Positions 1 through 8,324 of a stretch of 64,000 nt of DNA are shown in pieces. A program made the position numbers and the translations under genes. How positions within the stretch are numbered: position 1 is the first letter of the stretch; each line of letters begins with the position of its first letter. Below the pieces are notes generated by a model. The model did no database searches. It saw nothing but the letters and a program-made list of their open reading frames with translations, and had not been told where the DNA came from. This DNA comes from Locusta migratoria (taxonomy: Eukaryota; Arthropoda; Insecta; Orthoptera; Acrididae), in assembly GCA_026315105.1 (NCBI GenBank), contig JAOYRU010000073.1, forward strand, positions 1-64,000, written 5' to 3'.

Positions 1-649
1 AGGTCGATTATGTTTTTTATTTGAACCCTATACCTTGGTGATATTGTTTTTATCTGGTATTGTCAAATGTGGAAATAATGCCTCTTTCACCAAAGGAACC
101 CTTAAAGTGGGAGGGATATCATATGGAGTCTCTCTAGTAGGAACAGTTTCCCTTTTCAACTCAGGTGGCCCGAAGCTAATTCTACTATGTTCCCAATCAA
201 TAGAGTAATACTCACTCACTTGATGACTTGGTTCTCTCTGTAAAATGTTTATTACTGCTATTTCATGCTCTTGAGGTTTTTCAACCCTTGTGATCCACCA
301 ATCCAAAGCCTCCTTTTTACATACGACTCTACCATGGTATCTTGTGTCTTCCTTTTGAGCCCGATTACTTGTTGTGCCATTAGGTGAGATGGAATTCCGA
401 ATTTCCTAGCCCTTTGATAATGCATGGCCAAAGAGGGTATTTTGTACTCAAAACACTAATTGTGTTAGCAACTGGATTTGGACATTCCTTGTTTCTGGCA
501 TTATTCTCAAGCATTCTCATCATTTGATACGTTATAGTTCCGCAAGATACCCATACTTTGTTCTGAGAGGCCAAGAATCTTTTTTTTACGTTAGATAATA
601 GAATTTTTCTTTCTAAGAATAGCTTCATTGTCTTCTGTGGGTCACTCAT
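1..649 (-). pseudogene. PB2-like pseudogene, copy 0 (5' part only, indel-rich)
   Basis: Only the N-terminal part of the PB2-like gene is inside the window. Compared with the other copies it has many 1-3 base indels: extra T near 50, extra TTG near 370, extra GA near 433, extra bases near 519 and 590, and three G instead of four or five near 640. As a result the frame is broken repeatedly. A 91-codon open stretch (380-655) links the upstream ATG region with codons matching main-frame residues 12-41 of copy 1. The indel pattern looks more like poor base-calling than real decay, so this linkage should not be trusted. Confidence 0.75.
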
Positions 650-674
650 TTTCAAAAATCGGACTTGTTCGTAC

Positions 675-695
675 TATCCATTAGGCCACAGAGGC
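675..695 (-). pseudogene. tRNA-Arg(CCT) 5' fragment, copy 0
   Basis: The first 21 nt of tRNA-Arg(CCT) (acceptor strand, GCC of the D stem, D-loop up to AATGGATA) sit next to the insert's first base. The 3' half lies outside the window. Confidence 0.8.
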
Positions 696-709
696 GGCGC
701 AAAAATTGC

Positions 710-781
710 CGTCCCTTGTGGGGATCGAACCCACGACCTTGGATTAGAAGTCCAACGCGCTATCCGCTGCGCCAAAGGGAC
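710..781 (-). tRNA. tRNA-Arg(TCT), copy 0, one base short
   Basis: Same gene as in the other units but 72 nt: one base is missing where the anticodon stem meets the variable loop (CCAAGG in place of CCAAAGG). The defect falls in the indel-rich first 1.6 kb, so it may be a sequence error. Confidence 0.8.
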
Positions 782-1625
782 GGTGTGTTGCTGGTTTGTA
801 TCTATCTGAAGTGGTGAGGATGATGTACGACGTTCTACGTATCTATGCTGATTATTCTTATTTTCTGCGGTAGAAATTGATACTGTTTTGCACCAATTCA
901 ACGTGCGTTCTACATGCTTGGCATATTTTGTTCGCCGTCTGATACAGTCATGAGGAAAGAAGCATAATTTACGCTATAAACATCTGTATGGTCGAATCGT
1001 TTTGTTTATAGCGAGCGCACGTATTCTTAGCCCTGTGTTTATTGACGTAGATATTCGTTGCAGCAGGCTGACTGTTCGTGCTTCTTCCTGCACTGCTGTG
1101 AGATAGAGGCGAAGTTCATGTTTCAGAGCAGCAGTAATCCACTCGCAATGTGGAGCACATTGTTTTGGAAGTACTGTAAGATCAGTCAGTCATCGTAGTG
1201 CTGATGGTAGCTGCGCTTGTTAGTCCCTCAAGAACGATCTCAGTTCCACGGTGCACAATTGGCGCAAACAGAGCATTACTTGTACTGACAGTTCGAGGCA
1301 GGATACATGTCCCGCCATTGCTGTAACGAGAGATTCAAATGTGATGTGACACACTTGGCTGTTGGATGGTGAACTTGATTTTGTTCTTCGAGGAGAAAAA
1401 CTTGCCTAACGAGCAACCCTCAACAAGTAGCTTAAGAGATCATGTATGATTTTGCTACATTGGTGTATAATATCTTGAAGACGTTAAGTTTTCCACGAAT
1501 GTAGTTGCATGTGTAACGTAAAGAAAGGCTTTGGATATAACTGTTTTTGTCATTTGAACACCGGTAGCGGTTCATACCATGTTCCAATGCCTTTGTTGCA
1601 GTTCGTACTCATTTTTAAAAACTGC
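782..1625. other. Spacer, copy 0
   Basis: No gene recognised. The inverted repeat is at 972-1013. Small indels against other copies occur up to about 1580 (for example near 866, 1122, 1377, 1563). Confidence 0.7.
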
Positions 1626-1698
1626 CGTCCCTTGTGGGGATCGAACCCACGACCTTTGGTTTAGAAGTCCAACGCGCTCTCCTCTGCGCCAAAGGGAC
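1626..1698 (-). tRNA. tRNA-Arg(TCT)-like paralog, number 1
   Basis: It differs from the first tRNA-Arg(TCT) at three positions: two in the D-loop (AGAGGAGA) and one that makes an A-A mismatch at the pair closing the anticodon loop (TTGGA/ACCAA). Acceptor and T stems pair perfectly and both promoter boxes are recognisable. A TATA-like palindrome lies 38-47 bp upstream (1736-1745). A T5 terminator follows (1617-1621). It may be a drifting duplicate; charging and stability are uncertain. Confidence 0.8.
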
Positions 1699-1735
1699 GA
1701 TTTATACTTCTCTCTCAGCTGATATGTTGGGACTC

Positions 1736-1745
1736 CTTTATAAAG
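1736..1745 (-). promoter_or_regulatory. TATA-like palindrome upstream of tRNA paralog number 1
   Basis: CTTTATAAAG is a perfect 10 bp palindrome at about -38 to -47 from the tRNA start. Upstream TATA-like elements help tRNA transcription in some animals; a role here is inference. The same sequence stands before each paralog. Confidence 0.4.
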
Positions 1746-1874
1746 AGGTTTTTCCCGAGCGTCAGCGAGCGTCAGTCGAGCTAAGTCGGCCAAGTCGGCT
1801 TAACACAGTAGAAACGTCATTATTTTTGTTTGTTTATTTCTGTGTGTAGTATGAATGATTTTGTACCATTGTGT

Positions 1875-1878
1875 AAAA
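1875..1878 (-). terminator. Pol III T4 terminator of the former tRNA-Arg(CCT), copy 1
   Basis: Four T on the minus strand lie 5 bp past the 3' end of the split tRNA gene, supporting its past as a real Pol III gene. Confidence 0.7.
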
Positions 1879-1934
1879 CGTGTACCTCTGGCGGGACTCG
1901 AACCGGCAATCCCCGGTTTAGGAGACCGATGCCT

Positions 1935-1942
1935 TATCCATT
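1935..1942 (-). repeat. Target-site duplication, 3' side of PB2 insert (copy 1)
   Basis: AATGGATA follows the A tail of the insert and leads into the 3' part of tRNA-Arg(CCT). The first two A are shared with the A tail, so the duplication is 6-8 bp. Confidence 0.85.
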
Positions 1943-1991
1943 TTTTTTCTATGTCTAAAAACCTTGACAAAATATCACTCATTGTATGCAA

Positions 1992-4423
1992 TCAATCTTC
2001 CAACATGTCTTCTTCAAACATATCCATGTCATCAAAGAAAATATTAGAGTCCATGTCCATAAAGTAATCATCTGTATCTTGGTATAAATCTAACTTTGAT
2101 TTTTTCTCATCATCATCAGAGTCTTCTCCAATAGCTGTCCACCATTTTCTCTTCACCCCCTCTCCAGAATATATGGCTGAGTCCAACAAATCTAAAGACT
2201 CTGCTATCCTCTTATTGAATGTATCTTTTATCTGCACTTCAAACTCAGGATCCCGTACAATGTCGAACTTCTCACCAAATAAAAAAAAATGAGTATTCTT
2301 TCCCAATGCCTATTGAATCCCGTACATCTTCTAGATGTTTTATGCTCACAGTTTTTAATTTTTTATCATGGTTGTGAGGCAATATTTTATACCCGTACAG
2401 AAATCTTGATATGGTGTCTTCGATAGTCATTATTGGATCACCGCTCATGATAGGGATCCCGTTCAGCTTATAACAGCTGTTTTGTTCGTCATAGGCAAAT
2501 ATTCCAGAGGACGCAAACAAATTAATTTCCCATTCCCCTACTCTAAATGTTGCAGAATGCGGTGAGGATGTTAGTGGGTCTGCATTCACAAAAACATAAA
2601 GGAAGGCCATGTACTCTGCATTCCATCTCCCTTCACTTATCACTTTGCTCATTATGTACCTTGCTGTTTTCGAGATTGACCTATATTGGGCATGGTGTCT
2701 TCTGAAAAAGTCATTTTTCCATGTAAAATTACCTTTCTTAATGACACTTTTTAACTCGTCTTTTCTCTCCAGAAAATAGTATATTCTTTGTCTCAACATT
2801 CTCTCGAAATCAAAAAAGTTGAGCATTAAGGCGTTAGTACAAACAACAGATTTGGGCAATCTCTTTGTATCCTTTTCATTTATTTCATATTTAATTTGTA
2901 AACTGGTCCCTTCTGGCTGTATATTTAAGTTACCATCCAAATTTGCCCTTGTCTCATAAGTTCTTGTATATTCCGTGACTTTGGCAATCTCTGCTTTTCC
3001 CAGTCGGAAATCTGATTTTGGGTTCCTCAGCTTCTTTATGTATTCCTCCTCTTTTACACCTAATATCTCCCAAGGTCTCCTTTTTGTTCTCTCCTGGATT
3101 TGCCTTTCCATATCCGCAAGTTCAGATGCCCTTGTTCTCCCTCCTCCATGTCTAATGAATGCTGCAATTATCGATAACAGGTATGAGAAGCTTACATTAT
3201 TGATGAAGTTGCAAGTCATTCCTATGATCACGTCACCATCTCGTGTAAAGCTTCCTCTCATATCATCCATTATAAAGTTATATTGCTCTTCTCCTATTGT
3301 GTTTGTGAACTTGAGACCTACTGAATTTTCATACTCTTTCCTTATTGTGTTGAAAGGGTGAGCGCACAATGTTAATCCCTTATACTCAAATTCTGAGCAG
3401 ATTGACATCCCCATAGCTGCTCCCAGCCACTTTATATACTTATTGGTTCTCCATATTTCCAACATACTTAAGAGAGGAGTCCCTTCGATTGTAGTCGACG
3501 ATATCACCTTTCTTATGTCATCCAAGCCATTATTATTTATCCTAGCTTGAAATATTAAGTTTTTTGTGAACATTTCCATTAGTTTGATTGAAGAAGAAGA
3601 CGGTTTGTCCCCCAACATCTTCATATTTACTAAGTGAAGATTATCGTGGATGATTGCATGTTTCATAGGTATCATTCTGCCTGTCATATTGGAGGTTATA
3701 GAAAGAGTTCTCAACCTTTTGTCCATGTAATTTAAAAGAATTCTTGTTTGAGTCGGCAATAGCATTTTGCTGTCTAATGTAAGGTCGATTATGTTTTTTA
3801 TTTGAACCCTATACCTTGGTGATATTGTTTTATCTGGTATTGTCAAATGTGGAAATAATGCCTCTTTCACCAAAGGAACCCTTAAAGTGGGAGGGATATC
3901 ATATGGAGTCTCTCTAGTAGGAACAGTTTCCCTTTTCAACTCAGGTGGCCCGAAGCTAATTCTACTATGTTCCCAATCAATAGAGTAATACTCACTCACT
4001 TGATGACTTGGTTCTCTCTGTAAAATGTTTATTACTGCTATTTCATGCTCTTGAGGTTTTTCAACCCTTGTGATCCACCAATCCAAAGCCTCCTTTTTAC
4101 ATACGACTCTACCATGGTATCTTGTGTCTTCCTTTTGAGCCCGATTACTTTGTGCCATTAGGTGAGATGGAATTCCGAATTTCCTAGCCCTTTGATAATG
4201 CATGGCCAAAGGGTATTTTGTACTCAAAACACTAATTGTGTTAGCAACTGGATTTGGACATTCCTTGTTTCTGGCATTATTCTCAAGCATTCTCATATTT
4301 GATACGTTATAGTTCCGCAAGATACCCATACTTTGTTCTGAGAGGCCAAGAATCTTTTTTTACGTTAGATAATAGAATTTTCTTTCTAAGAATAGCTTCA
4401 TTGTCTTCTGTGGGGTCACTCAT
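1992..4423 (-). pseudogene. Orthomyxovirus-like PB2 (cap-binding polymerase subunit), endogenised, copy 1
   Basis: The main open frame is 685 codons (2272-4329). A second frame (1992-2306, 104 codons) overlaps its end and encodes the C-terminus; the shift falls at a nine-T run (2281-2289 on the plus strand as A). A third short frame (38 codons, 4307-4423) precedes the main one and probably held the original N-terminus. The total, about 800 codons, fits a whole PB2. Landmarks matching the PB2 family in order: Lys-Tyr-Pro at 38-40, Trp-Trp at 84-85, Phe-Gly-Pro at 126-128, Ala-Ala-Met-Gly at 304-307 opening the cap-binding region, and a Phe-Arg-Val...Ile-Phe-Ala-Tyr block at 595-613. The C-terminus has a Lys-Arg-Lys patch and then a strongly acidic tail. 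In viruses PB2 binds host mRNA caps for cap-snatching. Here frameshifts argue against a full-length product. Family assignment is by eye. Confidence 0.85.
2411..2702. repeat. 11 bp direct repeats bracketing the deletion site (copy 1)
   Basis: ATGGTGTCTTC occurs at 2411-2421 and 2692-2702, 281 bp apart. The 286 bp deletion in copies 4-8 starts inside the first repeat and ends just after the second, so the repeats probably guided it. Confidence 0.75.
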
Positions 4424-4448
4424 TTTCAAAAATCGGACTTGTTCGTAC

Positions 4449-4456
4449 TATCCATT
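4449..4456 (-). repeat. Target-site duplication, 5' side of PB2 insert (copy 1)
   Basis: AATGGATA ends the 5' part of tRNA-Arg(CCT) and directly precedes the first insert base. It matches the sequence at the far end of the insert. Copy 12 carries one substitution in this site. Confidence 0.87.
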
Positions 4457-4474
4457 AGGCCACAGAGGCGGCGC

Positions 4475-4479
4475 AAAAA
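4475..4479 (-). terminator. Pol III T5 terminator of tRNA-Arg(TCT), copy 1
   Basis: Five T on the minus strand begin 5 bp after the tRNA 3' end. The equivalent run is present in the other units. Confidence 0.85.
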
Positions 4480-4483
4480 TTGC

Positions 4484-4556
4484 CGTCCCTTGTGGGGATC
4501 GAACCCACGACCTTTGGATTAGAAGTCCAACGCGCTATCCGCTGCGCCAAAGGGAC
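4484..4556 (-). tRNA. tRNA-Arg(TCT), copy 1 (reference)
   Basis: The 73 nt cloverleaf closes completely: acceptor GTCCCTT/AAGGGAC, D stem GCGC/GCGC around AGCGGATA, anticodon stem TTGGA/TCCAA with loop CTTCTAA (anticodon TCT, reads AGA), T stem GTGGG/CCCAC with loop TTCGATC, discriminator G. There is no intron and CCA is not encoded, as usual for eukaryotes. Internal A box TGGCGCAGCGG and B box GGTTCGATCCC serve as Pol III promoters. A five-T terminator lies at 4475-4479. The gene ends 14 bp before the start of the split tRNA-Arg(CCT). Confidence 0.96.
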
Positions 4557-4745
4557 GGTGTGTTGCTGGTTTGTATCTATCTGAAGTGGTGAGGATGATG
4601 TACGACGTTCTACGTATCTATGCTGATTATTCTTATTTTCTGCGTAGAAATTGATACTGTTTTGCACCAATTCAACGTGCGTTCTACATGCTTGGCATAT
4701 TTTGTTCGCCGTCTGATACAGTCATGAGGAAAGAAGCATAATTTA

Positions 4746-4787
4746 CGCTATAAACATCTGTATGGTCGAATCGTTTTGTTTATAGCG
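4746..4787. repeat. 10 bp perfect inverted repeat in the spacer (copy 1)
   Basis: CGCTATAAAC (4746-4755) and GTTTATAGCG (4778-4787) form a perfect 10 bp stem around a 22 nt loop. It is kept in each spacer at 262 bp from the tRNA 3' end coordinate. Function unknown. Confidence 0.75.
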
Positions 4788-5384
4788 AGCGCACGTATTC
4801 TTAGCCCTGTGTTTATTGACGTAGATATTCGTTGCAGCAGGCTGACTGTTCGTGCTTCTTCCTGCACTGCTGTGAGATAGAGGCGAAGTTCATGTTTCAG
4901 AAGCAGTATCCACTCGCAATGTGGAGCACATTGTTTTGGAAGTACTGTAAGATCAGTCAGTCATCGTAGTGCTGATGGTAGCTGCGCTTGTTAGTCCCTC
5001 AAGAAACGATCTCAGTTCCACGGTGCACAATTGGCGCAAACAGAGCATTACTTGTACTGACAGTTCGAGGCAGGATACATGTCCCGCCATTGCTGTAACG
5101 AGAGATTCAAATGTGATGTGACACACTTGGCTGTTGGATGGTGAATTGATTTGTTCTTCGAGGAGAAAAACTTGCCTAACGAGCAACCCTCAACAAGTAG
5201 CTTAAGAGATCATGTATGATTTTGCTACATTGGTGTATAATATCTTGAAGACGTTAAGTTTTCCACGAATGTAGTTGCATGTGTAACGTAAAGAAAGGCT
5301 TTGGATATAACTGTTTTTGTCATTTGAACACGGTAGCGGTCATACCATGTTCCAATGCCTTTGTTGCAGTTCGTACTCATTTTT

Positions 5385-5389
5385 AAAAA
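5385..5389 (-). terminator. Pol III T5 terminator of tRNA-Arg paralog number 2
   Basis: Five T on the minus strand begin 5 bp after the tRNA 3' end, at the same spacing as for the first gene. Confidence 0.85.
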
Positions 5390-5393
5390 CTGC

Positions 5394-5466
5394 CGTCCCT
5401 TGTGGGGATCGAACCCACGACCTTTGGTTTAGAAGTCCAACGCGCTCTCCTCTGCGCCAAAGGGAC
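5394..5466 (-). tRNA. tRNA-Arg(TCT)-like paralog, number 2
   Basis: Same A-A mismatch form as number 1. Terminator T5 at 5385-5389. Confidence 0.8.
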
Positions 5467-5650
5467 GATTTATACTTCTCTCTCAGCTGATATGTTGGGA
5501 CTCCTTTATAAAGAGGTTTTTCCCGAGCGTCAGCGAGCGTCAGTCGAGCTAAGTCGGCCAAGTCGGCTTAACACAGTAGAAACGTCATTATTTTTGTTTG
5601 TTTATTTCTGTGTGTAGTATGAATGATTTTGTACCATTGTGTAAAACGTG

Positions 5651-8237
5651 TACCTCTGGCGGGACTCGAACCGGCAATCCCCGGTTTAGGAGACCGATGC
5701 CTTATCCATTTTTTTTCTATGTCTAAAAACCTTGACAAAATATCACTCATTGTATGCAATCAATCTTCCAACATGTCTTCTTCAAACATATCCATGTCAT
5801 CAAAGAAAATATTAGAGTCCATGTCCATAAAGTAATCATCTGTATCTTGGTATAAATCTAACTTTGATTTTTTCTCATCATCATCAGAGTCTTCTCCAAT
5901 AGCTGTCCACCATTTTCTCTTCACCCCCTCTCCAGAATATATGGCTGAGTCCAACAAATCTAAAGACTCTGCTATCCTCTTATTGAATGTATCTTTTATC
6001 TGCACTTCAAACTCAGGATCCCGTACAATGTCGAACTTCTCACCAAATAAAAAAAAATGAGTATTCTTTCCCAATGCCTATTGAATCCCGTACATCTTCT
6101 AGATGTTTTATGCTCACAGTTTTTAATTTTTTATCATGGTTGTGAGGCAATATTTTATACCCGTACAGAAATCTTGATATGGTGTCTTCGATAGTCATTA
6201 TTGGATCACCGCTCATGATAGGGATCCCGTTCAGCTTATAACAGCTGTTTTGTTCGTCATAGGCAAATATTCCAGAGGACGCAAACAAATTAATTTCCCA
6301 TTCCCCTACTCTAAATGTTGCAGAATGCGGTGAGGATGTTAGTGGGTCTGCATTCACAAAAACATAAAGGAAGGCCATGTACTCTGCATTCCATCTCCCT
6401 TCACTTATCACTTTGCTCATTATGTACCTTGCTGTTTTCGAGATTGACCTATATTGGGCATGGTGTCTTCTGAAAAAGTCATTTTTCCATGTAAAATTAC
6501 CTTTCTTAATGACACTTTTTAACTCGTCTTTTCTCTCCAGAAAATAGTATATTCTTTGTCTCAACATTCTCTCGAAATCAAAAAAGTTGAGCATTAAGGC
6601 GTTAGTACAAACAACAGATTTGGGCAATCTCTTTGTATCCTTTTCATTTATTTCATATTTAATTTGTAAACTGGTCCCTTCTGGCTGTATATTTAAGTTA
6701 CCATCCAAATTTGCCCTTGTCTCATAAGTTCTTGTATATTCCGTGACTTTGGCAATCTCTGCTTTTCCCAGTCGGAAATCTGATTTTGGGTTCCTCAGCT
6801 TCTTTATGTATTCCTCCTCTTTTACACCTAATATCTCCCAAGGTCTCCTTTTTGTTCTCTCCTGGATTTGCCTTTCCATATCCGCAAGTTCAGATGCCCT
6901 TGTTCTCCCTCCTCCATGTCTAATGAATGCTGCAATTATCGATAACAGGTATGAGAAGCTTACATTATTGATGAAGTTGCAAGTCATTCCTATGATCACG
7001 TCACCATCTCGTGTAAAGCTTCCTCTCATATCATCCATTATAAAGTTATATTGCTCTTCTCCTATTGTGTTTGTGAACTTGAGACCTACTGAATTTTCAT
7101 ACTCTTTCCTTATTGTGTTGAAAGGGTGAGCGCACAATGTTAATCCCTTATACTCAAATTCTGAGCAGATTGACATCCCCATAGCTGCTCCCAGCCACTT
7201 TATATACTTATTGGTTCTCCATATTTCCAACATACTTAAGAGAGGAGTCCCTTCGATTGTAGTCGACGATATCACCTTTCTTATGTCATCCAAGCCATTA
7301 TTATTTATCCTAGCTTGAAATATTAAGTTTTTTGTGAACATTTCCATTAGTTTGATTGAAGAAGAAGACGGTTTGTCCCCCAACATCTTCATATTTACTA
7401 AGTGAAGATTATCGTGGATGATTGCATGTTTCATAGGTATCATTCTGCCTGTCATATTGGAGGTTATAGAAAGAGTTCTCAACCTTTTGTCCATGTAATT
7501 TAAAAGAATTCTTGTTTGAGTCGGCAATAGCATTTTGCTGTCTAATGTAAGGTCGATTATGTTTTTTATTTGAACCCTATACCTTGGTGATATTGTTTTA
7601 TCTGGTATTGTCAAATGTGGAAATAATGCCTCTTTCACCAAAGGAACCCTTAAAGTGGGAGGGATATCATATGGAGTCTCTCTAGTAGGAACAGTTTCCC
7701 TTTTCAACTCAGGTGGCCCGAAGCTAATTCTACTATGTTCCCAATCAATAGAGTAATACTCACTCACTTGATGACTTGGTTCTCTCTGTAAAATGTTTAT
7801 TACTGCTATTTCATGCTCTTGAGGTTTTTCAACCCTTGTGATCCACCAATCCAAAGCCTCCTTTTTACATACGACTCTACCATGGTATCTTGTGTCTTCC
7901 TTTTGAGCCCGATTACTTTGTGCCATTAGGTGAGATGGAATTCCGAATTTCCTAGCCCTTTGATAATGCATGGCCAAAGGGTATTTTGTACTCAAAACAC
8001 TAATTGTGTTAGCAACTGGATTTGGACATTCCTTGTTTCTGGCATTATTCTCAAGCATTCTCATATTTGATACGTTATAGTTCCGCAAGATACCCATACT
8101 TTGTTCTGAGAGGCCAAGAATCTTTTTTTACGTTAGATAATAGAATTTTCTTTCTAAGAATAGCTTCATTGTCTTCTGTGGGGTCACTCATTTTCAAAAA
8201 TCGGACTTGTTCGTACTATCCATTAGGCCACAGAGGC
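5651..8237 (-). pseudogene. tRNA-Arg(CCT) split by PB2, copy 2
   Basis: 5' part 8217-8237, 3' part 5651-5708; same break point as copy 1. Confidence 0.88.
5760..8191 (-). pseudogene. PB2-like pseudogene, copy 2
   Basis: Main frame 6040-8097 (685 codons) and C-terminal frame 5760-6074 (104 codons) have the same predicted residues as copy 1, with the same nine-T frame break. The four-G run near 8179 keeps the 38-codon upstream frame open. Copies 1 and 2 are the most alike pair among the full-length units. Confidence 0.85.
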
Positions 8238-8251
8238 GGCGCAAAAATTGC

Positions 8252-8324
8252 CGTCCCTTGTGGGGATCGAACCCACGACCTTTGGATTAGAAGTCCAACG
8301 CGCTATCCGCTGCGCCAAAGGGAC
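8252..8324 (-). tRNA. tRNA-Arg(TCT), copy 2
   Basis: Identical to copy 1, all stems paired. Confidence 0.96.

Larger units (their letters stand above)
1699..1882. other. 184 bp linker between split tRNA-Arg(CCT) and the tRNA paralog
   Basis: No gene is seen. It holds the TATA-like palindrome, two head-to-tail copies of CGAGCGTCAG and a 9 bp direct repeat AAGTCGGC(C/T), all in a GC-rich patch. The linker recurs in each unit. Confidence 0.7.
1943..4448 (-). mobile_element. Retro-inserted orthomyxo-like PB2 mRNA copy (copy 1, reference)
   Basis: The insert, read on the minus strand, has a 25 nt leader (4424-4448), the PB2-like coding region, a 43 nt 3' UTR (1949-1991) and a terminal A run (1941-1948 on the plus strand as T). 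It interrupts a tRNA-Arg(CCT) gene. The 8 bp AATGGATA lies on both sides (4449-4456 and 1935-1942, the last two A overlapping the A run). An A tail plus target-site duplication is the hallmark of target-primed reverse transcription by a LINE-type enzyme acting on an mRNA. The insert carries no reverse transcriptase or transposase, so it is a passive passenger. Confidence 0.88.
1883..4469 (-). pseudogene. tRNA-Arg(CCT) split by the PB2 insert, copy 1
   Basis: The 5' part (4449-4469) has the acceptor strand GCCTCTG and an A-box-like TGGCCTAATGG. The 3' part (1883-1940) has the rest of the D arm, the anticodon loop CTCCTAA (anticodon CCT), the B box GGTTCGAGTCC and the acceptor strand CAGAGGT that pairs with the 5' part. 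One C-C mismatch is present in the T stem. A four-T Pol III terminator follows at 1875-1878. The two halves are 2.5 kb apart, so no mature tRNA is expected. Joining them across one duplication copy accounts for the gene, which proves the insert is secondary. Confidence 0.9.
4557..5393. other. Spacer, copy 1 (837 bp, no gene seen)
   Basis: Apart from the inverted repeat nothing is recognised. A 77-codon minus-strand frame (4953-5186) is kept open in most units but resembles no known protein, and array homogenisation alone would keep it. The spacer has no tRNA or rRNA remnant that I can see. Confidence 0.7.

Noticed and set aside
2272..2306. Programmed ribosomal frameshifting at the T run
   Set aside because: The run length varies (9, 14, 15) and one copy is in frame without it, so an indel in a homopolymer is the simpler account.
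2975..3361. 128-codon plus-strand frame repeated in every unit
   Set aside because: It lies entirely antisense to the PB2-like coding region and has no features of its own; its conservation follows from the array.
1943..4448. Autonomous retrotransposon
   Set aside because: No reverse transcriptase, endonuclease, integrase or LTR is present; the coding part resembles a viral polymerase subunit without catalytic polymerase motifs.
4254..4592. 89-112-codon plus-strand frame across the PB2 start and tRNA
   Set aside because: It is antisense to PB2 and then runs through tRNA sequence; its end residues are simply translated tRNA.
4953..5186. 77-codon minus-strand frame in the spacer
   Set aside because: No recognisable family, signal or context; homogenisation of the array explains why it stays open in most units.
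4557..5393. Spacer hiding 5S rRNA, snRNA or another tRNA
   Set aside because: No matching box, stem or known core sequence was seen in either strand by eye.
5340..5835. Several 63-73-codon frames over the tRNA paralog and split tRNA-Arg(CCT) on both strands
   Set aside because: They are translations of tRNA genes and their flanks. Such peptides are common spurious predictions.
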